A stretch of 64,000 nucleotides of DNA from Brevundimonas poindexterae (GTDB lineage Bacteria; Pseudomonadota; Alphaproteobacteria; Caulobacterales; Caulobacteraceae): assembly GCF_020524625.1 (NCBI RefSeq), contig NZ_JAIVLL010000002.1, positions 620,001-684,000 of the forward strand, given 5' to 3'. Positions 9,719-18,922 of the stretch are shown here, piece after piece. Positions within the stretch are counted from its first letter, which is position 1, and each line of letters starts with the position of its first letter. The position numbers were made by a program, and so were the translations under genes. The notes beneath the pieces are model-generated. The model was not told where the DNA came from. It did no database searches and saw only the letters and a program-made list of their open reading frames with translations.

Positions 9719-11002
9719 ATGACGGATGATCCCGGCATTCAGGCCCGCCACGCGGCCGGGCTGTTGCTCAATGCGGCGCTGGAGCGGCGGAACGGCCTCG
9801 ACGAGACCCTGGGCAAGGCGCCCGTCTCGACCCTGGCCCCACAGGACCGGGCCTTTGCGCGGGCGGTGGCCATGGCGGCCCTGCGACGACTGGGCGAGAT
9901 CGATGCCGTCCTCGACGGGCGGCTGAAGCGATCGCCTCCCCCGGCGGTGCGCACCCTGATGCGGATTGCGCTGGCCCAGACGCTCAGCCTCGGCACCCCG
10001 GCCTTTGCCGCCGTCTCCAGCGCGGTCAAGCTGGCCGAGCGGGATCCGGCCACCCGGCCGTACAAGGCGCTGGTCAATGCGGTGCTGCGCGGCGTCGGAC
10101 GGGACGGCTTCGGCGCGCCCGATCCTGTGGCCAACTTCCCCGACTGGCTCGCCGCCCGCTGGCGTCAGACCTGGGGCGAGAGCGCGCTTCAGGCCATGGC
10201 CCGGGCGGCGATTGCCGAGCCGCCCACCGACCTCAGCCTCAAGCCCTCGGCCGACGGCCCGGCGCTCGCCGAGGCGCTGGAGGGCGAGCTGCTGTTTGCC
10301 GACACGGTCCGCACCCGCCGCCGGGGCGACCTGCGCGACTGGCCGGCCTTAGAGGCGGGGGAGTGGTGGGTGCAGGACGCTGCGGCCGCCGTGCCCGCGC
10401 GCCTGCTGTCGGCCCGCCCCGACCATACGGTCCTCGATCTGTGCGCGGCCCCGGGCGGCAAGACGATGCAGCTGGCGGCGACCGGCGCCCGCATCACGGC
10501 GCTGGACCGCTCCGACAAGCGGCTGGACCGGCTGCGCGCCAATCTGGAGCGGACGGGCCTGACCGCCGAGGTGATCGCCACGCCGGCCGAAGCCTGGGAC
10601 GACCCGCGGACCTTCGACCGGGTTCTGCTGGATGCGCCGTGCTCGGCTACCGGGACCTTCCGCCGCAACCCCGAGGCCCTGCGTGCCACCCGGCCGGCGG
10701 ATATCGGCAATCTGGCCGATGTGCAGCACAGGCTGCTGGATGCCGCCGCTGCCCGCGTCGCGCCCGGGGGTCGGCTGGTCTATTGCACCTGTTCGCTGGA
10801 GCGCGAGGAGGGCGAGACCCAGATCACCGCCTTCCTGCGCCGCAACGACGCCTTCCGGACCGTGCCCGCCGATCCGGCGACCGTGGGCGCCCCGCCCGAG
10901 TCGCTGACACCCGAGGGCTGGCTGCGTATCCTGCCCGGCCAGTGGGAAGATCGGGGCGGTCTGGACGGCTTCTTCGTCGCCGCCCTGGAGCGCGTGGGCT
11001 AG
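9719..11002 (+). CDS. rsmB: 16S rRNA (cytosine-5)-methyltransferase RsmB-like
   Basis: This SAM-dependent enzyme is predicted to methylate cytosine C5 in 16S rRNA. The N-terminal 130 residues form a NusB-like RNA-binding domain. The methyltransferase domain has motif I LDLCAAPGGKT at about 239, motif IV DAPCSATGTFRRNP with Cys at about 308, and motif VI CTCSLEREEGE with the catalytic Cys near 358. The 427-residue length fits. It starts 3 bases after kup, and its stop interlocks with the convergent kinase gene in CTAG. Confidence 0.9.
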   Translation: MTDDPGIQARHAAGLLLNAALERRNGLDETLGKAPVSTLAPQDRAFARAVAMAALRRLGEIDAVLDGRLKRSPPPAVRTLMRIALAQTLSLGTPAFAAVSSAVKLAERDPATRPYKALVNAVLRGVGRDGFGAPDPVANFPDWLAARWRQTWGESALQAMARAAIAEPPTDLSLKPSADGPALAEALEGELLFADTVRTRRRGDLRDWPALEAGEWWVQDAAAAVPARLLSARPDHTVLDLCAAPGGKTMQLAATGARITALDRSDKRLDRLRANLERTGLTAEVIATPAEAWDDPRTFDRVLLDAPCSATGTFRRNPEALRATRPADIGNLADVQHRLLDAAAARVAPGGRLVYCTCSLEREEGETQITAFLRRNDAFRTVPADPATVGAPPESLTPEGWLRILPGQWEDRGGLDGFFVAALERVG

Positions 11003-12003
11003 AGGCGGATACCGGCCGCCCCGGCCAGGTCCTTGAGCGAGGTCATCGGACGCGGGCCCCAGTGGGCGATCACCTCGGCCGCGGCGATGGCGCCCAGACG
11101 ACCGCAGGTTTCCAGCGGCAGGCCGCGCGCCAGACCGAACAGCACGCCCGCGGCGTATTGATCGCCGGCACCGGTCGTATCGATGACCTTGGCGACCGGC
11201 TCGGCGGCGATGTCGGCGCGCTCGCCGCCCCGCACCAGCACCGAGCCCTTCGGCCCGTGGGTCACGGCGACCACCTCGACCTTTTCAGCCAGGGCTGCAG
11301 TCGCGGCCTCGACATCGTCGGTCTCGAACAGGGCGCAGGCCTCGGCTTCATTGGCGAAGACGATGTCGGTCGAACTGTCGAGGAAGCCCAGCAGCTCGCT
11401 GCGCCAGCGGGCGACGACGAAGGTGTCCGACAGGGTGATGGCAACCTTGCGTCCGGCCTTGTGGGCGGCGTCGGCCGCGGCCTCGAAGGCGGCACGGGCC
11501 GGGGCCGGATCGAACAGATAGCCTTCCAGATAGACGATGGCGCTGTCGGCCACCCGGGCCAGGTCAACGTCTTCGGGGGCCAGCTGGTTGGCGGCGCCGA
11601 GGAAGGTGCACATGGTGCGCTGACCGTCCGGCGTGACATTGATCAGGCAGCGGCCCGTGCCCGCGCCGTCCTTCAGCACCGGCGTATCGAAGGCCACGCC
11701 CGCCGCGCGGATGTCGTGGGTGAAGACCTGACCCAGCTGGTCGTCGGCCACCTTGCCGATATAGGCCGGGCGTCCGCCCAGGCTGCCGATGCCGGCCACC
11801 GTATTGCCGGCCGACCCGCCCGAGGCCTCGACGCCGGCGGCCATGGCCTCATACAGGGTGGCGCTCTGGTCTTCGTCGACCAGCTGCATGGAACCGGGTG
11901 CCAGACCCTTTTCGCTCAGGAATTCCGGGGTGCAGGGGCTGAGCACATCGACGATGGCATTGCCGACAGCGCAGACGTCATGGGTGGGGGCGGAATGGGT
12001 CAT
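10999..12003 (-). CDS. PfkB-family carbohydrate kinase, probable adenosine kinase
   Basis: The 334-residue product is a ribokinase/PfkB kinase. It has a Gly-rich GGSAGNTVAGIGSLGG substrate-binding segment near residue 60 and the C-terminal catalytic motif DTTGAGDQYAAGVL, whose Asp is the general base near residue 275. Overall sequence character matches the alphaproteobacterial adenosine kinases, which convert adenosine to AMP, but PfkB substrate calls from sequence alone are not secure. The neighbours give no pathway hint. Confidence 0.82.
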   Translation of the reverse strand: MTHSAPTHDVCAVGNAIVDVLSPCTPEFLSEKGLAPGSMQLVDEDQSATLYEAMAAGVEASGGSAGNTVAGIGSLGGRPAYIGKVADDQLGQVFTHDIRAAGVAFDTPVLKDGAGTGRCLINVTPDGQRTMCTFLGAANQLAPEDVDLARVADSAIVYLEGYLFDPAPARAAFEAAADAAHKAGRKVAITLSDTFVVARWRSELLGFLDSSTDIVFANEAEACALFETDDVEAATAALAEKVEVVAVTHGPKGSVLVRGGERADIAAEPVAKVIDTTGAGDQYAAGVLFGLARGLPLETCGRLGAIAAAEVIAHWGPRPMTSLKDLAGAAGIRL

Positions 12004-12094
12004 GGGCGCCGCTTAGCCCGACTGTCCGCGCATGACCAGTGCGGGGCGACGGGGCGAGGCTTTGCCAGCGGGCAATTTCCGCTATGACCCGCCC

Positions 12095-12970
12095 ATGTCC
12101 GATATCGTGATCCTGACCCCGAACCCCGAAGACCCCTCCTTTGCCGGCCAGTGGCCGCAGGTGCGCGACCGGCTGGTTGCCGCCTTTGCCGCAGGGGGTC
12201 TCGACGCCCGGTCGGAGGCCTGGACCGATCACATCGAGGCGGCGGACGGGCTGGCCTCGGCCGATCTGATCATGCCGCTGGTGGCCTGGGGCTATCACCG
12301 CGACCACGTCCGCTGGATGAAGGCTTGCGCGACCTGGCAGGCGGCCGGCCTGCCGATGATGAATCCGGCCCCCGTGCTGGCCTGGAATTCCGACAAATCC
12401 TATCTGGAGCGGCTGGGCGAGGCGGGCCTGCCGGTGCCGCCCACGCTGTGGAGCGAACAGGTCACGGCGGATCAGGTGGCCGACGCCTTTGATACGCTGG
12501 GCGCTGACGAACTGGTGATCAAGCCGCGCGTCTCGGGCGGCGGATGGCAGACGACGCGGCTGGCGCGGGGCGAGGCCCTGACCGAGACGCCGGAGGGACC
12601 GGCCCTGATCCAGCCCTTCATCGCGGCACTGGAGACCGAGGGCGAGCTGTCGCTGCTGGTCTTTGGCGGGCGCTTCAGCCACGCGGTGCGCAAACGCCCC
12701 CGCGCCGGCGAGTTCCGCATCCAGCAGCAGTTCGGCGGCCTCTATGCCCCCGAGCCGGATCCCGATCCGGTGGCGCTGGCGCTGGCCCGCCGGGTGCTGG
12801 CCACGGTCGAGGAGGAGCTGCTGTACGCCCGCATCGACCTGGCGCGCGGAGCCGACGGCCAGTGGCTGCTGATGGAGGCGGAGCTGATCGAGCCGGACTT
12901 CTACCTCAACCACGCCCCCGACGGCGGGCAGGCCTTCGTCGCCGCCGTCGCCGAGTACCTCAATCGTTGA
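12095..12970 (+). CDS. ATP-grasp domain protein (RimK/glutathione synthetase-like)
   Basis: The 291-residue product has an ATP-grasp fold: an N-terminal pre-ATP domain, then NSDKSYLERLGEAGLPVPPT, ELVIKPRVSGGGWQT (ATP-binding lysine strand), the GELSLLVFGG segment with HAVRKRP, and the Mg2+-binding EAELIEPDFYLNH near the C-terminus. It resembles small stand-alone ATP-grasp ligases whose substrates are mostly unknown. The reading frame is open upstream, but MSDIVILTPNPED is the natural start. Its 3' end overlaps nth by 11 bases in convergent orientation. Confidence 0.8.
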   Translation: MSDIVILTPNPEDPSFAGQWPQVRDRLVAAFAAGGLDARSEAWTDHIEAADGLASADLIMPLVAWGYHRDHVRWMKACATWQAAGLPMMNPAPVLAWNSDKSYLERLGEAGLPVPPTLWSEQVTADQVADAFDTLGADELVIKPRVSGGGWQTTRLARGEALTETPEGPALIQPFIAALETEGELSLLVFGGRFSHAVRKRPRAGEFRIQQQFGGLYAPEPDPDPVALALARRVLATVEEELLYARIDLARGADGQWLLMEAELIEPDFYLNHAPDGGQAFVAAVAEYLNR

Positions 12971-13682
12971 GGCCGAGCGCGACCGACGGGCACAGGTCGC
13001 GGATCACGCAGGCGTCGCACTTGGGCTTTCGCGCCACGCAGGTGTAGCGGCCGTGCAGGATCAGCCAGTGATGGGCCTTGGGCAGCCAGGCCTCCGGCAC
13101 GACCTGATGCAGCTGGGCCTCGACCTTGTCGGGGGTTCCGGCATTGGCCAGACCCAGCCGGTGCGACACGCGAAAGACGTGGGTGTCGACGGCGATGGCG
13201 GGTTCGATCTCCAGCTCGTTCAGCACCACGCTGGCGGTCTTGCGCCCCACGCCCGGCAGGGCCTGTAGCGCCTCGCGCGTCAGGGGCACCTCGCCGCCGT
13301 GCTGCTCCAGGACGATCCGGCTGAGGGCGATGACGTTCTTCGCCTTGTTCCGGTAAAGGCCGATCGAGGCGATGTAGGGGATCAGGCCTTCTTCCTCCAG
13401 CGCCAGCATTTTTTCCGGCGTGTCGGCCACCGCGAACAGGCGGTCGGTGGCCTTGTTGACCGAGACGTCGGTGGCCTGGGCCGACAGGGCGACGGCCACC
13501 ACCAGTGTGTAGGGGCTGCTGAAATTCAGCTCGGTCTTCGGCTCGGGCATGACCGCCGACAGGCGGGCGAAGATGGCCTCGACCCGGTCGGGATCCGGCG
13601 GCCAGACGACCGCGCCGGTGGCACGCCCCGCAGAAGGGGTCTTGCGCGAGGCGGTTGCGGTCTTTCGGGAAGCACGGGCCAT
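12960..13682 (-). CDS. nth: Endonuclease III (base excision repair glycosylase/AP lyase)
   Basis: This enzyme excises oxidised pyrimidines and cleaves the abasic site. From the ATG at 13682 the product is about 240 residues. The helix-hairpin-helix LPGVGRKTASVVL carries the catalytic Lys, AVDTHVFRVSHRLGL carries the catalytic Asp, and the C-terminal Cys-x6-Cys-x2-Cys-x5-Cys (CVARKPKC-DAC-VIRDLC) binds a 4Fe-4S cluster. The first 25 residues are a basic, Ser/Thr/Arg-rich extension. An in-frame ATG 12 bases upstream is an alternative start. Confidence 0.95.
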   Translation of the reverse strand: MARASRKTATASRKTPSAGRATGAVVWPPDPDRVEAIFARLSAVMPEPKTELNFSSPYTLVVAVALSAQATDVSVNKATDRLFAVADTPEKMLALEEEGLIPYIASIGLYRNKAKNVIALSRIVLEQHGGEVPLTREALQALPGVGRKTASVVLNELEIEPAIAVDTHVFRVSHRLGLANAGTPDKVEAQLHQVVPEAWLPKAHHWLILHGRYTCVARKPKCDACVIRDLCPSVALGLND

Positions 13683-13846
13683 GACCCACGGCATCGCCGC
13701 CCCCGCCCACCGGGTCAAGAGTGGGCCAGTTGCCGGACGAGTCAGGCCTTGAAACAGAGCGTGTTTGCTGCGCCGCAACATGGGCTCTTGATTTCTGGAC
13801 GCTTCGGTCCATTTTATGCCGCACCTCCCCTTCCCGAGTATGCGAC

Positions 13847-14968
13847 ATGGCTCTTTCTCCCTCCCTCAAGGCCCGACTGCCCCTGATCGTCGGCGTGATC
13901 GCCGGTCTGGTGGTGCTTGCCGGCGGCACCCTGTGGTGGCTGGACAAGCAGCACTGGGAAACCACGGACAACGCCTTCGTCCAGGCCGACACCACCCTCG
14001 TCAGTCCGCAGGTCAGCGGCACCGTCGTCGAGGTGCTGGTGGCCGACAATCAGGCGGTCGAGGCCGGTCAGGTGCTGGTGCGGCTGGATGACGCCGATGC
14101 CCGGGCCAAGCTGGCCGAGGCGGAAGCCAATCTTCAGGCGCTGGTCGCCGCCGTCGGGAATGTCGATGCCCGCGCGGCCCAGGAACAGGCCCTGATCGCC
14201 TCCCGCGCGGCGGGCGTGGCCCAGGCCCGCGCCCAGGCCGATCTGGCCCGGGCCGAGGTGGACCGCTATGGCCGGCTGGCCGAACAGGGCTGGGTCTCCC
14301 AGCAGCGGATGCAGACCGAACAGGCCGGGGCCCAGACCGCCCAGGCCGCCGTCGAACAGGCCCAGGCCGCCCTTGTCGCCGAACAGCGCACCGCCGCCGT
14401 GCTCGGCTCGACCCGCGAACAGAGTCTGGCGGCCGTCGAACAGGCCCGTGCCGCGGTCGAACAGGCCCGCACGGCGCTGGACCGGACCGTGATCCGCGCC
14501 CCCGTCGCCGGGGTCGTCGGCGCCCGCAGCGTACGCGCCGGACAATACGTCAGCCCCGGATCGCAGCTGCTGTCGATCGTGCCGCTGGGCGAGACCTATG
14601 TGGTCGCCAACTTCAAGGAGACCCAGCTGGACCATCTGCGGCTGGGTCAGGCGGTCGAAATCAGCGCCGATGCCTTCCCCGGCCAGACCCTGCACGGCCG
14701 GATCGACAGCTTTGCCCCCGCGACGGGGTCGGAATTCGCCCTGATCCCCGTCGAGAATGCGACCGGCAACTTCACCAAGATCACCCAGCGGGTACCGGTG
14801 CGGATCGTGGTCGACCGCGCCGGGGGACAGCCGGTGTCGCTGCGTCCCGGCCTGTCGGTCGAGGTCAAGGTCGATCTGAGAAGCCCGGGCGGGGCCAGCT
14901 TTGCCGAGGTCGGCAATGAGGCGCCGCAGATGGCGGGCGCGCCGGTTCTGGCGGTCGCCCGCCCATGA
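13847..14968 (+). CDS. emrA: HlyD/EmrA-family membrane fusion protein
   Basis: This periplasmic adaptor of a tripartite drug exporter is about 373 residues from the ATG at 13847. It has one N-terminal membrane segment (residues 10-30), a lipoyl-like half motif before and after a long helical hairpin rich in Ala/Gln/Glu (residues about 85-205), then TVIRAPVAGVVGARSVRAGQYVSPG. No canonical Shine-Dalgarno is visible. It overlaps emrB by ATGA and belongs to an emrA-emrB-tetR operon. No outer-membrane TolC gene is adjacent. Confidence 0.9.
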   Translation: MALSPSLKARLPLIVGVIAGLVVLAGGTLWWLDKQHWETTDNAFVQADTTLVSPQVSGTVVEVLVADNQAVEAGQVLVRLDDADARAKLAEAEANLQALVAAVGNVDARAAQEQALIASRAAGVAQARAQADLARAEVDRYGRLAEQGWVSQQRMQTEQAGAQTAQAAVEQAQAALVAEQRTAAVLGSTREQSLAAVEQARAAVEQARTALDRTVIRAPVAGVVGARSVRAGQYVSPGSQLLSIVPLGETYVVANFKETQLDHLRLGQAVEISADAFPGQTLHGRIDSFAPATGSEFALIPVENATGNFTKITQRVPVRIVVDRAGGQPVSLRPGLSVEVKVDLRSPGGASFAEVGNEAPQMAGAPVLAVARP

Positions 14969-16566
14969 CCGCCACCGCCCTCGGCGGTGCGACCCCGGCG
15001 CCCGCCGCCCCGCCGAAGTCCGCGCCCGAGGTCAACTGGACCTATCTGCTGCTCGGCTTTGCCGGGATGGTGATCGGCCAGTTCATGGCCATTCTGGATA
15101 TCCAGATCGTCGCCGCCTCCCTGCCCCAGATCCAGGCCGGCATCGGCGCCTCGGCCGACGAGATCAGCTGGATCCAGACCGCCTATCTGATCCCCGAGGT
15201 CGTGATGATCCCGCTGTCGGGATACCTGTCGCGGCTATGGGGCACCCAGAAGGTGTTCCTGGTCTCCTGCACCGGCTTCCTCGTGATGAGCGTGGCCACC
15301 GGCCTGTCCAGTTCGATCGACATGATGATCCTGTTCCGGGCGCTGCAGGGCTTTCTGGGCGGGGCCATGATCCCGACCGTGTTCGCCGTGGCCTTTACCG
15401 CCTTTCCGCCCGAGCGGCGCGTGACCGCCAGTGTGGTCATGGGCCTGATCGTCACCCTGGCCCCCACGGTCGGGCCGACGCTGGGCGGGCACCTGACCGA
15501 ATGGCTCAGCTGGCGCTGGCTGTTCTTCATCAATGTCCTGCCGGGTATGCTGGTGCTGTTTCTGGTCGGCCGGTTTGCGCGCTTCGACACCGGCGATGCC
15601 TCTCTGTCCAAAGGGTTTGACTGGGCCGGTCTCGGACTGATGGCTGTCTTTCTGATGAGCCTGCAGTTCGTGCTGGAGGAAGGCGCCAAGAATGACTGGT
15701 TCGCCGATACCGCCATTCTGGGACTCGCTGTGGTCGCGGCCCTGACCGGACCGGCTTTCATCTGGCGATCGCTGACCTATCGCAACCCGATCGTCGAGCT
15801 GCGCGCCTTTGCCAACCGCAACTTCACCGTCGGGGTCATCATGACCTTCATCGTCGGCGCGGCCCTGTTCGGCGGGACCTTCCTGCTGCCGCTGTTCCTC
15901 GGGCGGGTGCTGGCCTATTCGCCGTCCGAGGTCGGGACCACCATGGTCGTCTCGGGCCTCGCCATGTTTGCCACCGCGCCGCTGGCCGGGCGACTGGTGC
16001 GCAAGCTGGACGTGCGCATCCTGATGTTCGTCGGCTTCATCCTGTGCGCCTGGGGCATGTGGGATGCCCGGGCCCTGACCGAGGAATGGGGCTTCTGGCA
16101 GTTCGCCGGCGTGCAGGCGATGCGCGGCGCCGGGGTCATGCTGGCCATGATCGCCGCCCAGCAGGTGACCATGTCGACCCTGCCCCCGCACATGGTCAAG
16201 AACGCCTCGGGCCTGGTCAATCTGGCTCGCAATGTGGGGGGCGCCTTCGGTCTCGCCTTCCTCAACACCTCCCTGACCACCAATACGGCGGTCCACATGG
16301 GCGAACTGACCAGCCGGATCAGCCAGTCGGACAGCCAGATGCAGGGCCTGCTGGCCGGCATGGCGCAACGGTTTTCCGACTCCGTCGATCCCCATGCCTC
16401 GGCGCTCAAGGCCGTCTGGGGCATGCTGCAGAAACAGGCGACCACCCTGGCGTTCGGCGATGCCTTTGCCCTGCTGGCGCTGGCCTGTGCGGTCGCGGCC
16501 TTCGTCACCCTGTTCGCCCGGCCGGTGAAGGGCCCGACCGGCGCCCCTCCGGCGGAGGCGCACTGA
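14965..16566 (+). CDS. emrB: DHA2-family MFS drug exporter (EmrB-like)
   Basis: This 533-residue inner-membrane proton antiporter is predicted to have 14 membrane helices, as expected for DHA2/EmrB transporters. Visible family motifs include MAILDIQIVAASLPQI in helix 1, SRLWGTQKVFL (loop 2-3, motif A position) and APTVGPTLGGHLTEWLSWRWLFFINV (motif C in helix 5). Together with EmrA it would export hydrophobic toxic compounds. The gene ends in TGATG, sharing a base with the start of the downstream tetR. Confidence 0.93.
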   Translation: MTATALGGATPAPAAPPKSAPEVNWTYLLLGFAGMVIGQFMAILDIQIVAASLPQIQAGIGASADEISWIQTAYLIPEVVMIPLSGYLSRLWGTQKVFLVSCTGFLVMSVATGLSSSIDMMILFRALQGFLGGAMIPTVFAVAFTAFPPERRVTASVVMGLIVTLAPTVGPTLGGHLTEWLSWRWLFFINVLPGMLVLFLVGRFARFDTGDASLSKGFDWAGLGLMAVFLMSLQFVLEEGAKNDWFADTAILGLAVVAALTGPAFIWRSLTYRNPIVELRAFANRNFTVGVIMTFIVGAALFGGTFLLPLFLGRVLAYSPSEVGTTMVVSGLAMFATAPLAGRLVRKLDVRILMFVGFILCAWGMWDARALTEEWGFWQFAGVQAMRGAGVMLAMIAAQQVTMSTLPPHMVKNASGLVNLARNVGGAFGLAFLNTSLTTNTAVHMGELTSRISQSDSQMQGLLAGMAQRFSDSVDPHASALKAVWGMLQKQATTLAFGDAFALLALACAVAAFVTLFARPVKGPTGAPPAEAH

Positions 16567-17165
16567 TGGCGCGCGCCCTCGGACAGGTTGATGAGCGCAA
16601 GGGCGAGGCCATTCTGGACGCCGCCCGCGATGTGTTCGCCGAAAAGGGCCCCGCGGCCACGATGGAGGAGATCGCCCGCCGCGCCGGGGTGTCGAAACAG
16701 ACCCTCTACAACCGCTTCGGCTCCAAGCTGGAGATCGGGCGGGCGCTGGCCGCCCGGCGGTCCGAGGCCGTGACCGCGCCGCTGCGCACCGCCGGCGATC
16801 CCGAGACCGTGCTTACGGCGCTGGCCACCGCCCTGCTCGAAAAGATCCTGTGCGGCGATGCGGGATCGTCCATGCGGGGGCTGGCCCTGATGTCACCCGA
16901 GGCGCCGGACATCGGGCGGGCCATCTATGACAGCGGGCCGGGCGAGAGCCTGCGCCGACTGTCCGCCTGGCTGGCCGAACAGGACCGGCGGGGCCTGATG
17001 CGGGTACCCGACCCCGACCATGCGGCCGAGATGTTCTCGGGCATGGTGCTGGGCCATGGCCATCTGCGTCTGGTGCTGGGGGCCGCTCCGCCCGAGGTCG
17101 CCGACATCCCTGCGCGGGCCCGCGAGACGGCCCGACGTTTTCTCAGGGCCTTCGCCGCCGGCTGA
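16566..17165 (+). CDS. TetR/AcrR-family regulator of the emrAB operon
   Basis: The 199-residue product has the TetR N-terminal helix-turn-helix: AILDAARDVFAEKGPAATMEEIARRAGVSKQTLYNRFGSK at residues 16-55 (shown here in outline: AARDVF, EEIARRAGV, TLYNRF). The C-terminal ligand domain carries a TetR_C-type LALMSPEAP segment. The ATG shares one base with the emrB stop. A regulator translationally coupled to the pump it likely represses is a common layout, so drug-responsive autoregulation is inferred. Confidence 0.9.
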   Translation: MARALGQVDERKGEAILDAARDVFAEKGPAATMEEIARRAGVSKQTLYNRFGSKLEIGRALAARRSEAVTAPLRTAGDPETVLTALATALLEKILCGDAGSSMRGLALMSPEAPDIGRAIYDSGPGESLRRLSAWLAEQDRRGLMRVPDPDHAAEMFSGMVLGHGHLRLVLGAAPPEVADIPARARETARRFLRAFAAG

Positions 17166-17254
17166 GCCCCCGATCGAGCCCACTGCCATTGGCCCCTCCG
17201 GCGGATCGGCGTAGGAAGGCGGCCCTGTTGCGTCCCCATCCGGAGTTTGTCCCC

Positions 17255-18007
17255 ATGCTGATCCACCTGTCGTCCTGGCCCGAGATCGAGGCCCGGCTGA
17301 AGACCACGAAGACGGTGGTGGTGCCGATCGGCTCGAACGAACAGCACGGCCCCACGGGCCTGCTTGGCACCGACTGGCTGTGCCCGGAGATCATCGCCCA
17401 TGCCGCCGAGGCCCAGGACGAGGATCTGGTCGTCGCCCCGACTTTCAACATCGGCATGGCCCAGCACCATCTGGCCTTTCCGGGGACCATCTCGCTGCGG
17501 CCCTCGACCTTCATGGCGGCCATTTCCGACTGGGTCAGCTCGCTGACGCGCCACGGCTTCGAGCGGATCTATTTCCTGAACGGCCACGGCGGCAATGTCT
17601 CAACCATTGAGGCGACCTTTGCCGAAATCTATGCCGAGTGGAGCTTCCTCGAGAAGCGGGCGCCGTTTGCCCTCAGGCTGGTGAACTGGTGGGACCTGCC
17701 GGGGGTCCACGCCCTGTGCAGCTCGATCTTCCCGACCGGCCACGGCATGCACGCCACCCCGTCCGAGATCGCCGTCACCCAGGCCGCTTGGCCGGACTGC
17801 ATCAAGACGGCCGACTATTCGCCGAAGATCGCGCCCGTTGGCCCGATCCGCGACGCGCTGGACTACCGGGCCCGCTTCCCCGACGGCCGCATCGGCTCGG
17901 ACCCGGCCCAGGCCAGCCCCGAGAAGGGCCAGCGCATCATTGATGCCGCCGTGCCGGCTCTGCTGAAGGATGTCGCGGCCTTCGGAAAAGAAATCGCACC
18001 GGACTGA
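17255..18007 (+). CDS. Creatininase-family metal-dependent amidohydrolase
   Basis: The 250-residue product starts MLIHLSSWPEIEARL. Metal-binding segments typical of the creatininase/MftE-like fold are visible: PIGSNEQHGPTGLLGTDW (Glu, His, Asp), NGHGGN in the middle, and HGMHATPSE. The family includes creatinine amidohydrolase, FAPy deformylase and mycofactocin protease MftE; which substrate applies here cannot be told. The neighbours are a TetR-controlled pump upstream and a phasin-like gene 22 bases downstream, with no clear pathway link. Confidence 0.85.
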   Translation: MLIHLSSWPEIEARLKTTKTVVVPIGSNEQHGPTGLLGTDWLCPEIIAHAAEAQDEDLVVAPTFNIGMAQHHLAFPGTISLRPSTFMAAISDWVSSLTRHGFERIYFLNGHGGNVSTIEATFAEIYAEWSFLEKRAPFALRLVNWWDLPGVHALCSSIFPTGHGMHATPSEIAVTQAAWPDCIKTADYSPKIAPVGPIRDALDYRARFPDGRIGSDPAQASPEKGQRIIDAAVPALLKDVAAFGKEIAPD

Positions 18008-18029
18008 GGAAACAGGCTAGGCTGGACCC

Positions 18030-18533
18030 ATGGCCTCTCCCCGCAAGACGACCCGTGACGGCGACCGTCTGATGCGCGACGCGCGAACCGCCATGACCAC
18101 GGCGACGCACGGGGGCGAACTGCTGTCGGCCTCGTCCGACGTCATCGCGGCGCGCATGGAGATCATGGCGCGCGCCATGGCCGATCCGCTGCGGGCCGAC
18201 ATCGGTGAGCTGTCCCTGATGGGCACTGAAAAGCTGGAGGCGCTCAGCGCCTCAGCCGCCTCGCTCACCGGCAATATGGGGACCCTGGCCGCCCGGGCGT
18301 CAAAGTCGGCACTGGCCGAGGTGGACCATGCCCGCCGGGCGGCGGTTGCCGTGTCCTCGGCGCCTACCCCTGTCGCCGCGGCCTCGGCCCAATTCAACTA
18401 TGCACTGGGATGGTGGGGCCGCGCCGCCAGCCAGATGATGGCGTTCAACTCGGGCCTGCTGAAAACCCAGGCCGAGGCGCTCAAGCCTCTGCACGACAAG
18501 GCCACGGCCAACGCGAAACGCCTGAAGCGTTAG
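18030..18533 (+). CDS. Phasin-family-like protein
   Basis: The 167-residue product is Ala-rich and almost wholly helical without a signal peptide. The region around LGWWGRAASQMMAFNSGLLKTQAEALKPLHDKATANAKRL resembles the C-terminal half of phasins, amphipathic proteins that coat polyhydroxyalkanoate granules. The match is by composition and general pattern rather than a hard motif, so the call is moderate. The gene's stop interlocks with the convergent Rieske gene in TTAG. Confidence 0.6.
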   Translation: MASPRKTTRDGDRLMRDARTAMTTATHGGELLSASSDVIAARMEIMARAMADPLRADIGELSLMGTEKLEALSASAASLTGNMGTLAARASKSALAEVDHARRAAVAVSSAPTPVAAASAQFNYALGWWGRAASQMMAFNSGLLKTQAEALKPLHDKATANAKRLKR

Positions 18534-18922
18534 GCCGTCCGGATCACCCCGCCCGAGGCCTCGACCGGCCAGGGCGTGAGGCGCGCCCCCGCGCACGGCC
18601 CGCCGACACAGGCCCCGTCCAGAGGCTCGAACACCGCCCCGTGCCAGCCGCACAGGATCAGGGACCCATCGGGCGTCAGATACCGGTCCAGCTCGAGCGC
18701 CATGGGAAAGCCCTGATGCGGGCAGCGGTCGACCCAGCCGGCGACCTGGCCGTCCTTCCGCACCACAAAGCCGTGGAAGTACGCCTCGCCGATCTGCAGG
18801 ACAAAGCCGCGCGAGCCGGGTTCGGCGATGTCGTCCAGCGCGCACAGGGCGACGCCGGGCGGGGTCTTCCAGACGCGTTTGCGCTCAGGGTCCGGCGCTT
18901 CGGGGGCCGCGCCGTCGGTCAT
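18530..18922 (-). CDS. Small Rieske [2Fe-2S] ferredoxin-like protein
   Basis: The 130-residue product has the two Rieske ligand pairs, Cys-x-His in CPHQGFPM and Cys-x2-His in [11 protein letters not shown]. It lacks any oxygenase catalytic domain, so it is a stand-alone Rieske protein that may act as an electron carrier. Its ATG overlaps the gpsA stop (ATGA), making it the third gene of a tsaD-gpsA-Rieske operon. Its partner proteins are unknown. Confidence 0.88.
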   Translation of the reverse strand: MTDGAAPEAPDPERKRVWKTPPGVALCALDDIAEPGSRGFVLQIGEAYFHGFVVRKDGQVAGWVDRCPHQGFPMALELDRYLTPDGSLILCGWHGAVFEPLDGACVGGPCAGARLTPWPVEASGGVIRTA